Numbered from the stretch's first letter, positions 53,155-63,798 are shown. The stretch: 64,000 bases of DNA from Gp6-AA40 sp963818645 (GCA_963818645.1 CAWFTF010000007.1:1-64000), one strand, 5' to 3'. Made by a program: numbers and translations. Notes: a model not told the origin generated them from the sequence alone.

Positions 53155-54246
53155 TCAGGCGTTTGCGAGCCGTCCGGGTCTGACGAGCGCGAGCTCCGCG
53201 CGTTCCTTGTCTTCGAGTACGAGGTCGGCCATCAACGCCGCCGTCAACGGTGCGAGCAACACTCCGTTGCGATAGTGCCCCATCGCGTAAAACACCGACG
53301 GCATCGTCTCCGAGCGGCCGACGATCGGTAGCTCATCGACCGACTTCGGCCGGAAACCAACGCGGACTTCCTCGAACTGCGCGCGCTCGAGCGATGGCAC
53401 GAGTTCGATGGCAGCACTGAGCAGTCTTCTGACGCCTTCGGCGGTCGGCCGATCGTCGAATCCGACATCCTCCACTGTGGCACCGACGAGCACGGTGCCG
53501 TCGCTCCACGGCACAAGGTAGCAAGCCTGTCCCCAGATCACGTGCGTGGCGGGTGCCTCGTCGCAGCGCAGCTGTACGAGCTGGCCACGAATCGGCTTGA
53601 CCGGCGGACCAGCTGACGGCCTCGACGGCACTGACCAACTGCCTGATGCCACAACGACGACATCGCTGTCGATGATCCCTTCGTCGGTCGCCACGCGCGC
53701 AGTTGCGCTCGCGCCTTCGATGCTGCGAACGGCGCTCGTGATCAGTCGCACGCCGCGAGCACGCGCCGCATCGACGATCGCCTCGGTCAACGCACTTGCC
53801 GCGACGTAGCCGTGGGAGGGCACGAGCAGCGCGGACGTGACTCGAGCGGAGAGCGACGGCGCCACTCGTCTTGCAGATTCGCGGTCGAGCAGCGTGTGTT
53901 CAACACCGTTCCGCTCGAGGGCCTGCGCATCGTCTGCCAGCACTGCTGCTTCCTGATCGTCCAGTGCGACCTGTAGCGTGCCGTTCCGCTTGTATTCGAT
54001 CGTTCGACCGGAGTCGCGCTCGACGCGACGGATGAAGTCGTCGTACATCGCCAGGCTGCATGCGGCCAGCTTGCGCAACTCGGGAATGTGACCTTCGATT
54101 TGTGGAGCCAGAATCCCGGCCGAGGCACGGGTGGCACCGCGGGCGACGCCGCGGGAATCAATCAGCCGTACGCCCGCGCCGCGAGACGCAAGCTCGTAAG
54201 CGATCGCGCTGCCCACGATGCCGGCACCGACGACGGTGATGTTCAC
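53155..54246 (-). CDS. thiO: Glycine oxidase (ThiO-like) FAD enzyme
   Basis: I set the start at GTG 54246 (ITVVGAGIVGSAIAYELASRG), the FAD-binding beta-alpha-beta unit. The 363-residue DAO-type protein keeps the expected GATRASAGILAPQ, KPIRGQLVQLR, WGQACYLVPWSDGTVLVGAT, and the C-terminal GHYRNGVLLAPLTA. These features match ThiO, which makes glycine imine for thiazole synthesis. Other amine oxidases of the same fold remain possible because no thi genes are adjacent. Confidence 0.8.
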   Translation of the reverse strand: MNITVVGAGIVGSAIAYELASRGAGVRLIDSRGVARGATRASAGILAPQIEGHIPELRKLAACSLAMYDDFIRRVERDSGRTIEYKRNGTLQVALDDQEAAVLADDAQALERNGVEHTLLDRESARRVAPSLSARVTSALLVPSHGYVAASALTEAIVDAARARGVRLITSAVRSIEGASATARVATDEGIIDSDVVVVASGSWSVPSRPSAGPPVKPIRGQLVQLRCDEAPATHVIWGQACYLVPWSDGTVLVGATVEDVGFDDRPTAEGVRRLLSAAIELVPSLERAQFEEVRVGFRPKSVDELPIVGRSETMPSVFYAMGHYRNGVLLAPLTAALMADLVLEDKERAELALVRPGRLANA

Positions 54247-54265
54247 ATGGGGAATTCTATATGGC

Positions 54266-54358
54266 TGTCCCCCGTCTCCGGTCCCCTGTCTCCGGTCTTC
54301 GCCTGGTTCGAGGTTCTTGTTCGTGACCGGGGACTGGGGACTGAGGACCGGGGACGGA
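54266..54358. repeat. Inverted CCCCTGT / GGGGACT heptamer arrays
   Basis: The left arm (54266-54296) has CCCCGTCTCCGGTCCCCTGT-type units. The right arm (54325-54358) has GGGGACTGGGGACTGAGGAC. A non-repeated core (CGCCTGGTTCGAGGTTCTTG) separates them. The GGGGACT unit is the same type as the CCCCAGT STRR known from cyanobacteria. It lies between two minus-strand genes. Confidence 0.8.
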
Positions 54359-54359
54359 T

Positions 54360-57065
54360 CTAGAACCGGAACTGCATCCCGACCTGCACCTGCCGCGGGC
54401 GCTGCGCCATCGTCGGCTGTCCGAAGTAATCGGACAGCAGGTTGCCGCTGTATCCGCCGTAGTTCACGCGGTTGAAGACGTTGTCGGCGGTGACGAAGAG
54501 CTCCATCATGTAGCGCGCATTGAACGCAGCGTCGCCCTGATTGCCGGCGCGGCCGCCGCGCCAGCGCCTCTACCGCCACCCTGGCCCTGCGCGTTGGAGG
54601 TCTGACCGACTGATGCGCCAGCGCCACCACCCGGTCCGCCTGGCCCCAACCCGCCACCGCCCGGACCGCCCGGTCGGCCACCGCCACCTGGGAAACCGCC
54701 GCCCGTGCGCTGACCGCCAAGCGCAAACGCACGACTCACGCGCAAGTTGGTCACGAAGGTTGCGGTGCCACGCTCCGTGTTGCGACCTACTCCTGCCGGA
54801 CGGTCGTTACTGGTTCCATCGCCGTTGTCGTCCCGTCCGGTCGTAATCGTGTACGGCGTCGCCGACTGTGCGTTGATGTTCACGTTGGCGCGCAGACCAA
54901 ACACCAGCGGCACGTTGACGGTACCTTGCAGGCGATGGCGCACGTCCTGGCGTGAGTAGCCCCACTCGGCGTCCGGATCGAGGTTATTCGCGGGCAGCGA
55001 CGTTTCGCTGTCGGTGTGATTCATGACTCGCCCCAGCGTGTAGTTCATGTTCACGAAGATCCGGCGCTGAGGGAATCGATAGTTGCCGCCGAATGTCACA
55101 CGGTCCGTATCGGCCCGTCCCGTGGACTCGAACTGCGTGACCGTGCCGACGGTCGGGTCCGGCCGGTTACCGAACTCGTCCGGCGCGTTGATGTTGATTG
55201 AACGAATCCGATGGCGGCCACGAAGCATCTGGTAGGTGGTCTGGACGCTGAGGTTCTGAGTGAGCTGCCGTTCGACGCCAATCGACGCCTGATGCACCTG
55301 CGGCATGCTCAGATCCGGATCGCGCCTGAATGCGACCGCGTGGCAGGATCTGCGCCTCCGTGCCGTTGAGCGGATCCGGATACCCGGGATTGAGAATCAG
55401 CAGATCGCGCACAGACACGCCGTTGACGCGCAGCGTCTGGTCGTAGAGGTTCGACGAATACCAGTCGTAGAACAGGCCGTAGCCGCCGCGGATGGCGGTG
55501 CGACTTCCCCACGGTGTTGCCGTGAATCCAAGCCTCGGCATCAGATTCAGCTTGTCGTCGACGTGCGACTGCATTTCATTGCGCACGCCGATGCTCACTG
55601 AAAACTTGTTGTTCAGACGAATATCGTCCTGCCAGTACGCGCCGAACTGGTACTGATTGAACTTCGTGTTCACCTCGCCGTTGCGCTGCGTGAACGACGT
55701 GGGCCGGCCGGCGTCGAACGCCACGATATCGCTGAAGGTGAAGGTGCCCGCGTTGTTCTGCGCGTCGAAGTTGCTGAACTCATCGCCCTCGAGCAGAATG
55801 CCGACTCGCATCTGATGCTTGCGGCCGACGTTGAAGTCGAGGTTGTCTGCCAGCTCGAACCCGCGCGAGGACGAATTGTTCCAGACGCCGGCGCCACCTT
55901 CGCTGAACGTATCGAGCACGATCACGGCGGGTGCATTCGACAGCGACGCCGCCTGACTGCTCTGCTGGGTGATCTCCAACCGCAGCTCATTCAGTGTCGT
56001 CTTGCCGAGCAGCCCCTGGACTTGCGCGCGAACCTGATGATTCGATCCGTTGCGGTCGTACGCGCGCTCCTGGAGATTGAACCCGCCGACCCCCAGATTG
56101 TCGGTGGAGTTGTCGCCGCGACGATACTCGACGCGCAGCGTCTGGTCCTTGGTCAGCGCGTGCTCGATGCCAACCGTGACGTTGGTCTGTTCCGACGGAC
56201 GGAACACGACGTCGCCCATGCGGTTGCCGTTCTCGTCGATCGCGGTGATCGTGTCTGACTGCTGATCGCGGCGTCCATCGACGTTCAAGCGAATCGATGT
56301 CCTGCCCTTCACGAGCGGACCGCGAAGTCCCATGTTGAACTGCCGGTTCTGCTCGGGGGTCTCCGTCGTCGCGAACGCGTTGCGCGCGTTCATCTGATCG
56401 CCGCGATAGTTCAGGCTGGCGTTGCCGTTCCATTCGACGACGTTGGGTCTGGTGATGATCTCGATCTGCGTGCGGCCTGCATCGTGGTTGTCGGCCGAGA
56501 GAGAGTTCGTCCGGAAGCGAATCTGGCGGATCTCGTCGCGCGACGGCAATCGCCCGCCGCGAAACCCATTGACTTGAAATGTGGCGCCTGCCGCTCCGGC
56601 CATCTGGGTCAGCACGTCGGCCAGCTCCTCGGGATCGTCAGGAAGCTCGTCGATCTCGGCTTGCTCGAGAGTGGTGGTGAAGGAGTTGCCGCGGCGATCG
56701 TCGGTCGCCGCCGTGTCGTTCACGACGACTTCTTCCTGAAAGCCAGCGATCTTCAGCGTGACGGTTTGATTCACCGCTCCGCGGCGGAGCGTCACCTGCC
56801 CTTCGTACGGTTCGAATCCTGGAAACTCGACGTGGAGGTGGACGTTACCCGTGGCAAGCGGGGGAGACATCGCGAGCCCGCGATCGTCGCTCGTAAACGT
56901 CACGACCTCCCCGGCCGCAGGAGTCACTGTGACGGTGGCCTGGGGAATACCAGCGCCGGTTTCGTCGACAACGACCAGCCGCAGCTGGGTCTGGTTGTTC
57001 GCGTTCTGCGCTGACAGCGGCGCCGCAACCAGCAGCGCGAGGAGTGCGAGGAGGATGCGTTTCAT
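54360..57065 (-). CDS. TonB-dependent (Oar-like) outer membrane protein, two frameshifts
   Basis: ATG 57065 lies inside the TGA of the upstream gene (ATGA). A signal peptide (LALLALLVAAPLSAQ) is followed by a carboxypeptidase-regulatory-like domain (VVDETGAGIPQATVTVTPAAG, HVEFPGFEPYEGQVTLRRG), then a plug-like region (VNGFRGGRLPSRDEIRQIRFR) and a strand-rich barrel. A shift near 55310 joins to MPQVHQASIGVERQLTQNLSV. A second near 54530, after a Gly-rich loop (GGQRTGGGFPGGGGRPGGPG), leads to the terminal strand QVQVGMQFRF ending in Phe at TAG 54360. The Gly-rich stretch (about residues 820-870) is an extracellular or periplasmic loop. About 901 residues if joined. Confidence 0.88.
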
Positions 57066-58096
57066 TTCGTGAACGTGTTCGCCTTGAGGTTCGGATTGAC
57101 CTTGTAACTCTTGATGACCCACTCTTCGTTCGTCTCGCCGCTCACACCGCGAGTAATGAGATGTGGGAACTTGATCCCGTTGACCACCTTGTATTCAGCG
57201 AGGTGCATCTCGAGGGTGACGGGAGCCCCCTGAGCGCCGCGCCCGCGACGTCCCTGCGCCGCATCAGCGGGCGCGCCTCCTGCCGCTGGCTGATCGCCTG
57301 CTGCACGTCCTTCAGGCGGGGCGGCACCTGACTGATCGGGAGCGCCCTGACCACGTCGGCCCTGGCCACCGCGTCCGAATCCGCGCCCGGCCGGCCCCGT
57401 CCACGAGAGCATCAGCGGCATGTGCGTCATCGTGTCGACGAACACACGCGTGGCCACGCCGTCCGCAGTCTTCACTTCCAGTACATCGGCACTACCTTCG
57501 GGCGACTGTGCGGTGCCGACCCATCGAAACGGGGTGTCGCTCGTCAGCAACAGCGCGATCAGAAGCCTGCTGACTTCACTTTGAAGATTGCGGCGTTGAA
57601 ACTCGCGCAGACGCTCCTGGGTCTCCGGGGTCAGCGTTCCCCTGCCGTCGGCGCCACCTGCGGCGGCCCCGCCGCCACCTGCACCCTGGAGCCCGCCGAA
57701 GCGACCACGGCCGCGGCCGCCAAAGTCGCCGCCGCTGACCTCGGTGAAAAACTCGGCGCCGTTGAGAATCTCCTTGCGATCGATCCCCGTGCCACCACCG
57801 CCACCGCCGATCGTCAGCGACTCGTTGCGCCGGAACTTGTCGGGCAACTCGAAGAACATCTCGGTGTCGCCATCGAGCGTGAAGTTGCCATTCGCCCGCT
57901 TGGTGGTCCCGTTGACCTGCAGTCTCTTGACGGCTGCGAGCTTGTCTTCACCGCCAAGCGCCGAGCGCGCATCGGCAAGTACGCTGTTGGCCTTGGCTTC
58001 TTCCGGCTGCTGACCCGCACGGACCGTCTGAACCCCGAGCGGGAGGCCGGCGAACAGCGCGAAGGCGAAGACAGAGGTAGACACCAGGGTCCGCAT
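57062..58096 (-). CDS. Secreted Gly/Arg-rich protein, LolA-like
   Basis: The 344-residue exported protein (signal TLVSTSVFAFALFAGLPLGVQ) shows DARSALGGEDKLAAVKRLQV, a common LolA/MucB-like opening in Acidobacteriota proteins, then beta strands EMFFELPDKFRRNESLTIGG. It contains three low-complexity Gly/Arg/Ala inserts (GGDFGGRGRGRFGGLQGAGG, GPAGRGFGRGGQGRRGQGA, GGAPADAAQGRRGRGAQGA). The end KVVNGIKFPHLITRGVSGETN is a conserved-looking strand pair. It is translationally coupled to the TonB-like receptor, so it may be its periplasmic partner. Confidence 0.8.
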   Translation of the reverse strand: MRTLVSTSVFAFALFAGLPLGVQTVRAGQQPEEAKANSVLADARSALGGEDKLAAVKRLQVNGTTKRANGNFTLDGDTEMFFELPDKFRRNESLTIGGGGGGTGIDRKEILNGAEFFTEVSGGDFGGRGRGRFGGLQGAGGGGAAAGGADGRGTLTPETQERLREFQRRNLQSEVSRLLIALLLTSDTPFRWVGTAQSPEGSADVLEVKTADGVATRVFVDTMTHMPLMLSWTGPAGRGFGRGGQGRRGQGAPDQSGAAPPEGRAAGDQPAAGGAPADAAQGRRGRGAQGAPVTLEMHLAEYKVVNGIKFPHLITRGVSGETNEEWVIKSYKVNPNLKANTFTK

Positions 58097-58130
58097 AGTC
58101 TGATTATTCCTGCGCTTCGAGACGAGCTTG

Positions 58131-58158
58131 GTTAAGTGAGGGCAAAGAGATTGTTAAG
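58131..58158. promoter_or_regulatory. Direct GTTAAG repeats in divergent promoter region
   Basis: GTTAAG occurs at 58131-58136 and 58153-58158, 22 bp apart (two helical turns), in the AT-rich gap between the receptor-partner gene and the two-component system. OmpR-class regulators bind such tandem sites, so this is a candidate target for the regulator at 60075. Confidence 0.4.
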
Positions 58159-58196
58159 AATGTAAAAGCTTGAAATTCAATACCTTACGGCGATTT

Positions 58197-60041
58197 ATGC
58201 ATGTTAACATTCGCCCCGTGACGCTGAAGAAACCGTCAGGGACAACGCTCGTTACGGTGGCCCTGCTCATCCTCCTGCCGACGTTGGCCGTGCTTCAGTA
58301 TCAGTGGGTCGGCCAACTGAGCACCGCCGCGCGAGAGCGCCTTCAGCGCAACGTTCGGATCGCCGCTGCCCAGTTCAGAGAAGCCTTCGACGGAGAGCTC
58401 ATTCGCGCCGTCCTGAGTCTCCAGGTCGGGCCACAAACTGTCCGCGAGGGCGTGTCCGAGCGCTACTCCGATCGATACAACACATGGCTGAATACCGCCA
58501 GCCACCCTCAGATCGTTTCGAACGTGCTTGTCGTCGACGGCGACAGCGGTCAGCTGAGACTCCGGCGATGGAATCCGGACATCGACGCACTCGAGGCAAC
58601 GGAGTGGCAGCCACCACTCGACAAATGGCGATCTCAACTCGAGCAGGAATTTCGAGACTTCAACGCCGGGCTGACGTTCGATCGACGAGCCGCTCTTCGC
58701 GGTGAGGACTCGCTCATCCTGGTTCCCCTGCGCAACCTTGTCGTACCCGCACGCCCAACTCCCGGTCCACAGACCGTCACGCCGGTATTCGGCTTCACGA
58801 TCGTCGAGTTGAACATGCCGTACATCCGCGAGCAGATGCTGCCCGAGCTCGCGGCCCGGCATTTCACGCACGTGGAAGGCGACGTCTACCGCGTAGCCGT
58901 CACGGCGACCGACGATGCGGAGAACGTGCTCTATCGGTCGGATCCGGACGCACCGGTCGATCCGCTTCGTGCCGATGCATCTGCCTCGCTCTTCGGCATG
59001 AACTTTCAGGGGTTCCCCTTTGGACGGCCTCCTCGTCCACCGATTGGCGACAGCACTCGCCGCCAAGAGGGCACGCGACTGCGCAGCGAAGAGCCACTGG
59101 GCGTTCGCGCCGCGGCACCTGAAGAAGAACTCGGACGCTGGCGATTGCTCGTACAACATCAAAGCGGTTCGCTCGAGGCTGCGGTCGCACGCGCACGCCG
59201 GCAGAATCTCGCCATCAGCTTTGGCGTGCTCCTGCTCCTGACGGTGAGCATCGCGCTCCTCGCAGCAACGTCACGGCGCGCGCACCGACTCGCGCGTCAG
59301 CAGATGGAATTCGTCGCCGGTGTGTCCCACGAATTGCGCACGCCGGTTGCGGTCATCAGATCGGCCGCCGAGAACCTGTCGCACGGCGTCGTCGACAGCG
59401 GCGATCGCGTGAAGCGATACGGTCAGCTTCTCGAGACGGAAGCGCGTCGCCTGGGCGAGATGGTCGAGCGCGTGTTGCAGTACGCGGGCATCGAATCAGG
59501 CCTCGCGACCGGCGCACGCGTCCCGGTCGCTCCGACGGAGGTCATCGAAGGCGCGATCGAGAGTTCACTGACGCTGCTCGGATCGGAAGACATCACGATC
59601 GAGCGCAACTTCATTCCCAATCCGCCGACGGTTGTTGGGGATGCCGCCGCACTTCGATCTGCTATCCAGAATCTCATCGCCAACGCCGTGAAGTACGGCG
59701 GCAGCGACCGCTGGGTGGGCATTCGAGTCGAGCACGGGCGGCAGCGACGCCGTCCCGAGGTGTGGATCACCATCAGCGATCACGGCGGCGGCATTCCGGC
59801 ATCAGAACTCCCGCACATCTTCGACCCGTTCTATCGCGGCGCTGACGCGGTTGCGCGCCAGGTCCACGGCAACGGACTCGGGCTCTCCCTCGTCAGACAA
59901 ATCGTTGCCGCCCACGGCGGCCGCGTGACGGTGACGACCAGGGCCGGGGCCGGCAGTTCGTTTACGATTGCCTTGCCATCGGCCGAACCCGATCAGCGGG
60001 CGACCGCCGTTGCCAGTCAGTTGCAGACGACGCATTCGTAG
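58197..60041 (+). CDS. Membrane sensor histidine kinase
   Basis: ATG 58197 is used; GTG 58218 is an alternative. An N-terminal helix (TLVTVALLILLPTLAVLQ) and a second one near residue 345-365 (AISFGVLLLLTVSIALLAA) flank a periplasmic sensor domain of about 290 residues. The catalytic part has the H-box FVAGVSHELRTPVAVIRS with His378, the N-box QNLIANAVKYGG, G1 ISDHGGGIPASE and G2 NGLGLSLVRQIVAAHGG. It is followed 33 bp later by its response regulator. The adjacent divergent receptor operon is a likely regulon member. Confidence 0.95.
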   Translation: MHVNIRPVTLKKPSGTTLVTVALLILLPTLAVLQYQWVGQLSTAARERLQRNVRIAAAQFREAFDGELIRAVLSLQVGPQTVREGVSERYSDRYNTWLNTASHPQIVSNVLVVDGDSGQLRLRRWNPDIDALEATEWQPPLDKWRSQLEQEFRDFNAGLTFDRRAALRGEDSLILVPLRNLVVPARPTPGPQTVTPVFGFTIVELNMPYIREQMLPELAARHFTHVEGDVYRVAVTATDDAENVLYRSDPDAPVDPLRADASASLFGMNFQGFPFGRPPRPPIGDSTRRQEGTRLRSEEPLGVRAAAPEEELGRWRLLVQHQSGSLEAAVARARRQNLAISFGVLLLLTVSIALLAATSRRAHRLARQQMEFVAGVSHELRTPVAVIRSAAENLSHGVVDSGDRVKRYGQLLETEARRLGEMVERVLQYAGIESGLATGARVPVAPTEVIEGAIESSLTLLGSEDITIERNFIPNPPTVVGDAAALRSAIQNLIANAVKYGGSDRWVGIRVEHGRQRRRPEVWITISDHGGGIPASELPHIFDPFYRGADAVARQVHGNGLGLSLVRQIVAAHGGRVTVTTRAGAGSSFTIALPSAEPDQRATAVASQLQTTHS

Positions 60042-60074
60042 CCTGCACGCAAAGACCAAGGACACACAGGACTC

Positions 60075-60770
60075 GTGTCTCGTCGAATTCTCCTGGTCGA
60101 GGACGAACCCGGCCTCGTGTTGACGCTCACCGATCGACTCATGGCCGAGGGCTATGAGGTCGAGAGCGAAGGCGACGCCGTCAGGGGACTTGCTCGCGGA
60201 AGCACCGGCACGTTCGACGCCATCCTGCTCGACGTCATGCTGCCAGGCGGCAGTGGCTTCGATGTGTGCCGCACACTTCGCCAACGCGGAATCCAGACGC
60301 CGATCCTGATGCTGACCGCGCGCGGGCAGGTCGTCGATCGTGTCGTCGGATTGAAGCTCGGCGCCGACGACTATCTCGTCAAGCCGTTCGAGATGGTGGA
60401 GTTGCTCGCGCGTATCGAGGCACTGTTGCGGCGTGGCGCCGCGCCGGTATCGAGTTCACCCGCCGTCACTGAAACATTTCGCTTCGGCGACATCTCGATC
60501 GACTTCCGCAAAGCCGAGGTCACGAAGGCAGGTCAGTCGATCGAGTTGTCCGCGCGCGAGTTCAAGCTTCTCCGCTACTTCGTCGAGCATCGCGGTGCCG
60601 CACTCTCACGCGATGAGCTGCTCAACGAGGTCTGGGGCTACAACGCCATGCCGTCCACGCGAACGGTCGACGTGCACGTCGCCTGGCTGCGGCAGAAGAT
60701 CGAAGACAACCCGCGACATCCGCAACACATTCACACCGTCCACGGGCTCGGGTATAAATTCGTCGGGTGA
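60075..60770 (+). CDS. OmpR-family response regulator
   Basis: GTG 60075 begins a 231-residue regulator. The receiver domain has the acidic pair LLVEDEP, the phospho-acceptor Asp53 in FDAILLDVMLPGGSGFD, and the Lys in YLVKPFEM. The winged helix is typical of OmpR/PhoB (IELSAREFKLLRYFVEHRGAAL and VDVHVAWLRQKIEDNPRHPQHIHT). It forms a pair with the histidine kinase just upstream. The TGA overlaps GTG 60767, which could also start the next gene. Confidence 0.95.
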   Translation: MSRRILLVEDEPGLVLTLTDRLMAEGYEVESEGDAVRGLARGSTGTFDAILLDVMLPGGSGFDVCRTLRQRGIQTPILMLTARGQVVDRVVGLKLGADDYLVKPFEMVELLARIEALLRRGAAPVSSSPAVTETFRFGDISIDFRKAEVTKAGQSIELSAREFKLLRYFVEHRGAALSRDELLNEVWGYNAMPSTRTVDVHVAWLRQKIEDNPRHPQHIHTVHGLGYKFVG

Positions 60771-60773
60771 CGC

Positions 60774-60808
60774 CGGTCCCCAGTCCACGGTCCACGGTCC
60801 TCAGTCCC
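60774..60808. repeat. GGTCCAC/CCCCAGT heptamer array
   Basis: Units GGTCCCC, AGTCCAC, GGTCCAC and GGTCCTC, AGTCCC lie directly before the ATG of the LOG gene. If the upstream GTG 60767 were used, this array would be translated. Confidence 0.75.
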
Positions 60809-61394
60809 ATGCTTCACCGCGTTTGCATCTTCTGTGGATCGAGCACGGGTGTGCGTCGCGAGTATCGCGAGGCAGCTGAGGCGATCGCGATCCAGCTGGC
60901 GAGGCGTCGCGTGGACATCGTGTTCGGCGGCGGCTGCGTGGGGCTGATGGGTGTCGTGGCGGATACCGCACTCGCACACGGCGGTCATGTGATCGGCGTG
61001 ATCCCGAGCGCGATGGTGGCCCGCGAAATCGCGCATCGCGGTTTGCCCGACCTGCGGATCGTGTCCTCGATGCATGAGCGTAAAGGCGCTGATGGCCAGC
61101 CTTTCCGACGCCTTCATCGCGCTGCCGGGAGGGTTCGGCACGTTCGAAGAATTCTGCGAAGTGGTGACGTGGACGCAGCTCGGTCTCCACCGGAAACCCT
61201 GCGGGCTGCTCAACGTTGCGGGCTATTACGATCCGCTCGTCGCCCTGTTCGACCGTGCCGTCTCCGACGGGTTCATCAGGGCCGAAAACCGCGGGATCGT
61301 CGTCACGGAATCCGACCCGGAAGCCTTGATCCATCGCCTGAACGAGCGGCCGGCGACGGCAGGATCGGCGACAATCCGGCCGGAGGAGGCGTGA
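60809..61394 (+). CDS. LOG-family protein (TIGR00730), one frameshift
   Basis: ATG 60809 begins the family's Rossmann-like fold (MLHRVCIFCGSSTGVRREY, VFGGGCVGLMGVVADTAL). After SSMHERK a one-base shift near 61080 continues in LMASLSDAFIALPGGFGTFEEF, which has the nucleotide motif PGGFGTxxE. Family members hydrolyse nucleoside 5'-monophosphates to bases (the cytokinin-forming LOG reaction in some). An Arg/Glu active-site pair is plausible here but substrate preference cannot be read. Ends at TGA 61392-61394. Confidence 0.88.
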
Positions 61395-61553
61395 CGGATG
61401 ACGCCCGGCAGGCCTGTTTCGAGTGCAGGAGATCGAGGACAGATCCGAAAATCAGGTCGGCTGGCAATCCGGCACCCTCGTGGATCCCGCCCGTTTCCGG
61501 GCTTTCCTGAGGCACAGCCCTTGCTCTGAGCAAGCCTTCGTGAGGACCAGGTT

Positions 61554-62489
61554 ATGAGCAGGACCGCGACCGTCATTCTTGCCATTGTTTGCGTGGCGGC
61601 TGGGGCCGGGGGATCGTTCCTGGCGCTCCGAAGCGATTCGCCAGTTACCGCAACTGAGCAGGTTCAGGCTCCGGCGTCCGCCTTGAGCGCCGTCGCAGAG
61701 TCGGAGGGTGTGATCGAGCCCGTCCCCGTCGCTGTTCCGGCAGCACCAGTCGTCGCGGAGCCCGCCCCGCGTCCGAAGAGACCAGTTCAAGCACCGCCGG
61801 CACCACGACCTTCTGCTCGCCAGACGGCGTCCGCGTCTCGAACCCCGGAGCTTCCAGTTCCTGCACCGCCCGTGATCGCACCGGACCAGCGGGTCGTGCC
61901 CATCGCGCCGGCGGCCATCACCGACAACCAGGCGTCGCGCACGGTTGAACCACCGGCGCCGCTCTATGAAGAGCTCGTCGTCGCCGCGGATTCGGTGATC
62001 GGCCTGCAGCTCGAATCACCGGTCACCAGCGAGAAAGCGCAAGTCGAAGACAGTGTCGTCGCTCGCGTGACTCGCGACGTCAAGGTCGGTGATCGCGTCG
62101 CGATTCCGGCGGGCGCGAAGGCGCTTGGCGAAGTGACGTTGGTCGAGCGCGGCGGCAAGATGCGTGAGCGCGCACGTCTTGGCGTCAAGTTCACGTCTGT
62201 CGTCCTTGCGGATGGAACGCGACTGCCGCTGCACACCGAGACGATCTTTCGCGAAGGCGATCCTCCCGGACGTGAGAGCGCTGCGAAGATCGGTGGTGGA
62301 GCGATCGGCGGCGCCATCATCGGAGGCATTCTGGGTGGCGCGAAGGGTGCGGCGATTGGCGGATCGATCGGCGCCGGTGCGGGCACGACCGCGGTTGTGG
62401 CCGGAGATCGCAATCACGCGACGCTCTCTGCTGGAACGCCGCTGACGGTGAGGATCGAAGATCCCGTCACCGTGACGGTGGAGAAGTAA
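61554..62489 (+). CDS. Membrane-anchored glycine-zipper protein with beta domain
   Basis: The 311-residue protein has a single N-terminal helix (TVILAIVCVAAGAGGSFLAL), then a long Ala/Pro linker (about residues 45-140). A beta-rich domain (SVIGLQLESPVTSEKAQVED, RVTRDVKVGDRVAIPAGAKA) follows. Near the C-terminus is a glycine-zipper region (IGGGAIGGAIIGGILGGAKG, repeated) capable of spanning a membrane or packing as helices. Similar proteins are common in the phylum, and the function is unknown. The 160-bp gap before it (61395-61553) holds no coding sequence that I can support. Confidence 0.8.
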   Translation: MSRTATVILAIVCVAAGAGGSFLALRSDSPVTATEQVQAPASALSAVAESEGVIEPVPVAVPAAPVVAEPAPRPKRPVQAPPAPRPSARQTASASRTPELPVPAPPVIAPDQRVVPIAPAAITDNQASRTVEPPAPLYEELVVAADSVIGLQLESPVTSEKAQVEDSVVARVTRDVKVGDRVAIPAGAKALGEVTLVERGGKMRERARLGVKFTSVVLADGTRLPLHTETIFREGDPPGRESAAKIGGGAIGGAIIGGILGGAKGAAIGGSIGAGAGTTAVVAGDRNHATLSAGTPLTVRIEDPVTVTVEK

Positions 62490-62493
62490 TTCG

Positions 62494-62562
62494 TCAACTC
62501 CCAACTCCCAACGATCCAACTCCCAATCGGATTTGGGAGTTGGAAGTTGGAGGTTGGGAGTT
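62494..62562. repeat. Inverted GGGAGTT heptamer arrays between convergent genes
   Basis: AACTCCC units (62494-62526) meet TTGGGAGTTGG units (62532-62562) across TCGGA, giving an 11-bp stem (CCAACTCCCAA with TTGGGAGTTGG) that can be extended. The hairpin could serve both convergent genes as a terminator. Confidence 0.8.
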
Positions 62563-62577
62563 AAGTCGTTCTGACCC

Positions 62578-63762
<1,185 letters not shown>

Positions 63763-63777
63763 AAAGCTCCAAAAAAA

Positions 63778-63798
63778 AGCCCGCGATGGTCGCGGGCT
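63778..63798 (-). terminator. Intrinsic terminator/attenuator before metK
   Basis: On the minus strand AGCCCGCGA-CCA-TCGCGGGCT is a 9-bp perfect stem followed by eight T (63771-63778). It lies in the metK leader between the promoter and the ribosome-binding site, so transcription should often stop before the gene unless another structure forms. Confidence 0.9.

Noticed and set aside
61395..61553. Small gene between LOG and glycine-zipper genes
   Set aside because: No frame gives a plausible protein with a ribosome-binding site; short open frames there are Arg/Gly-rich chance products.
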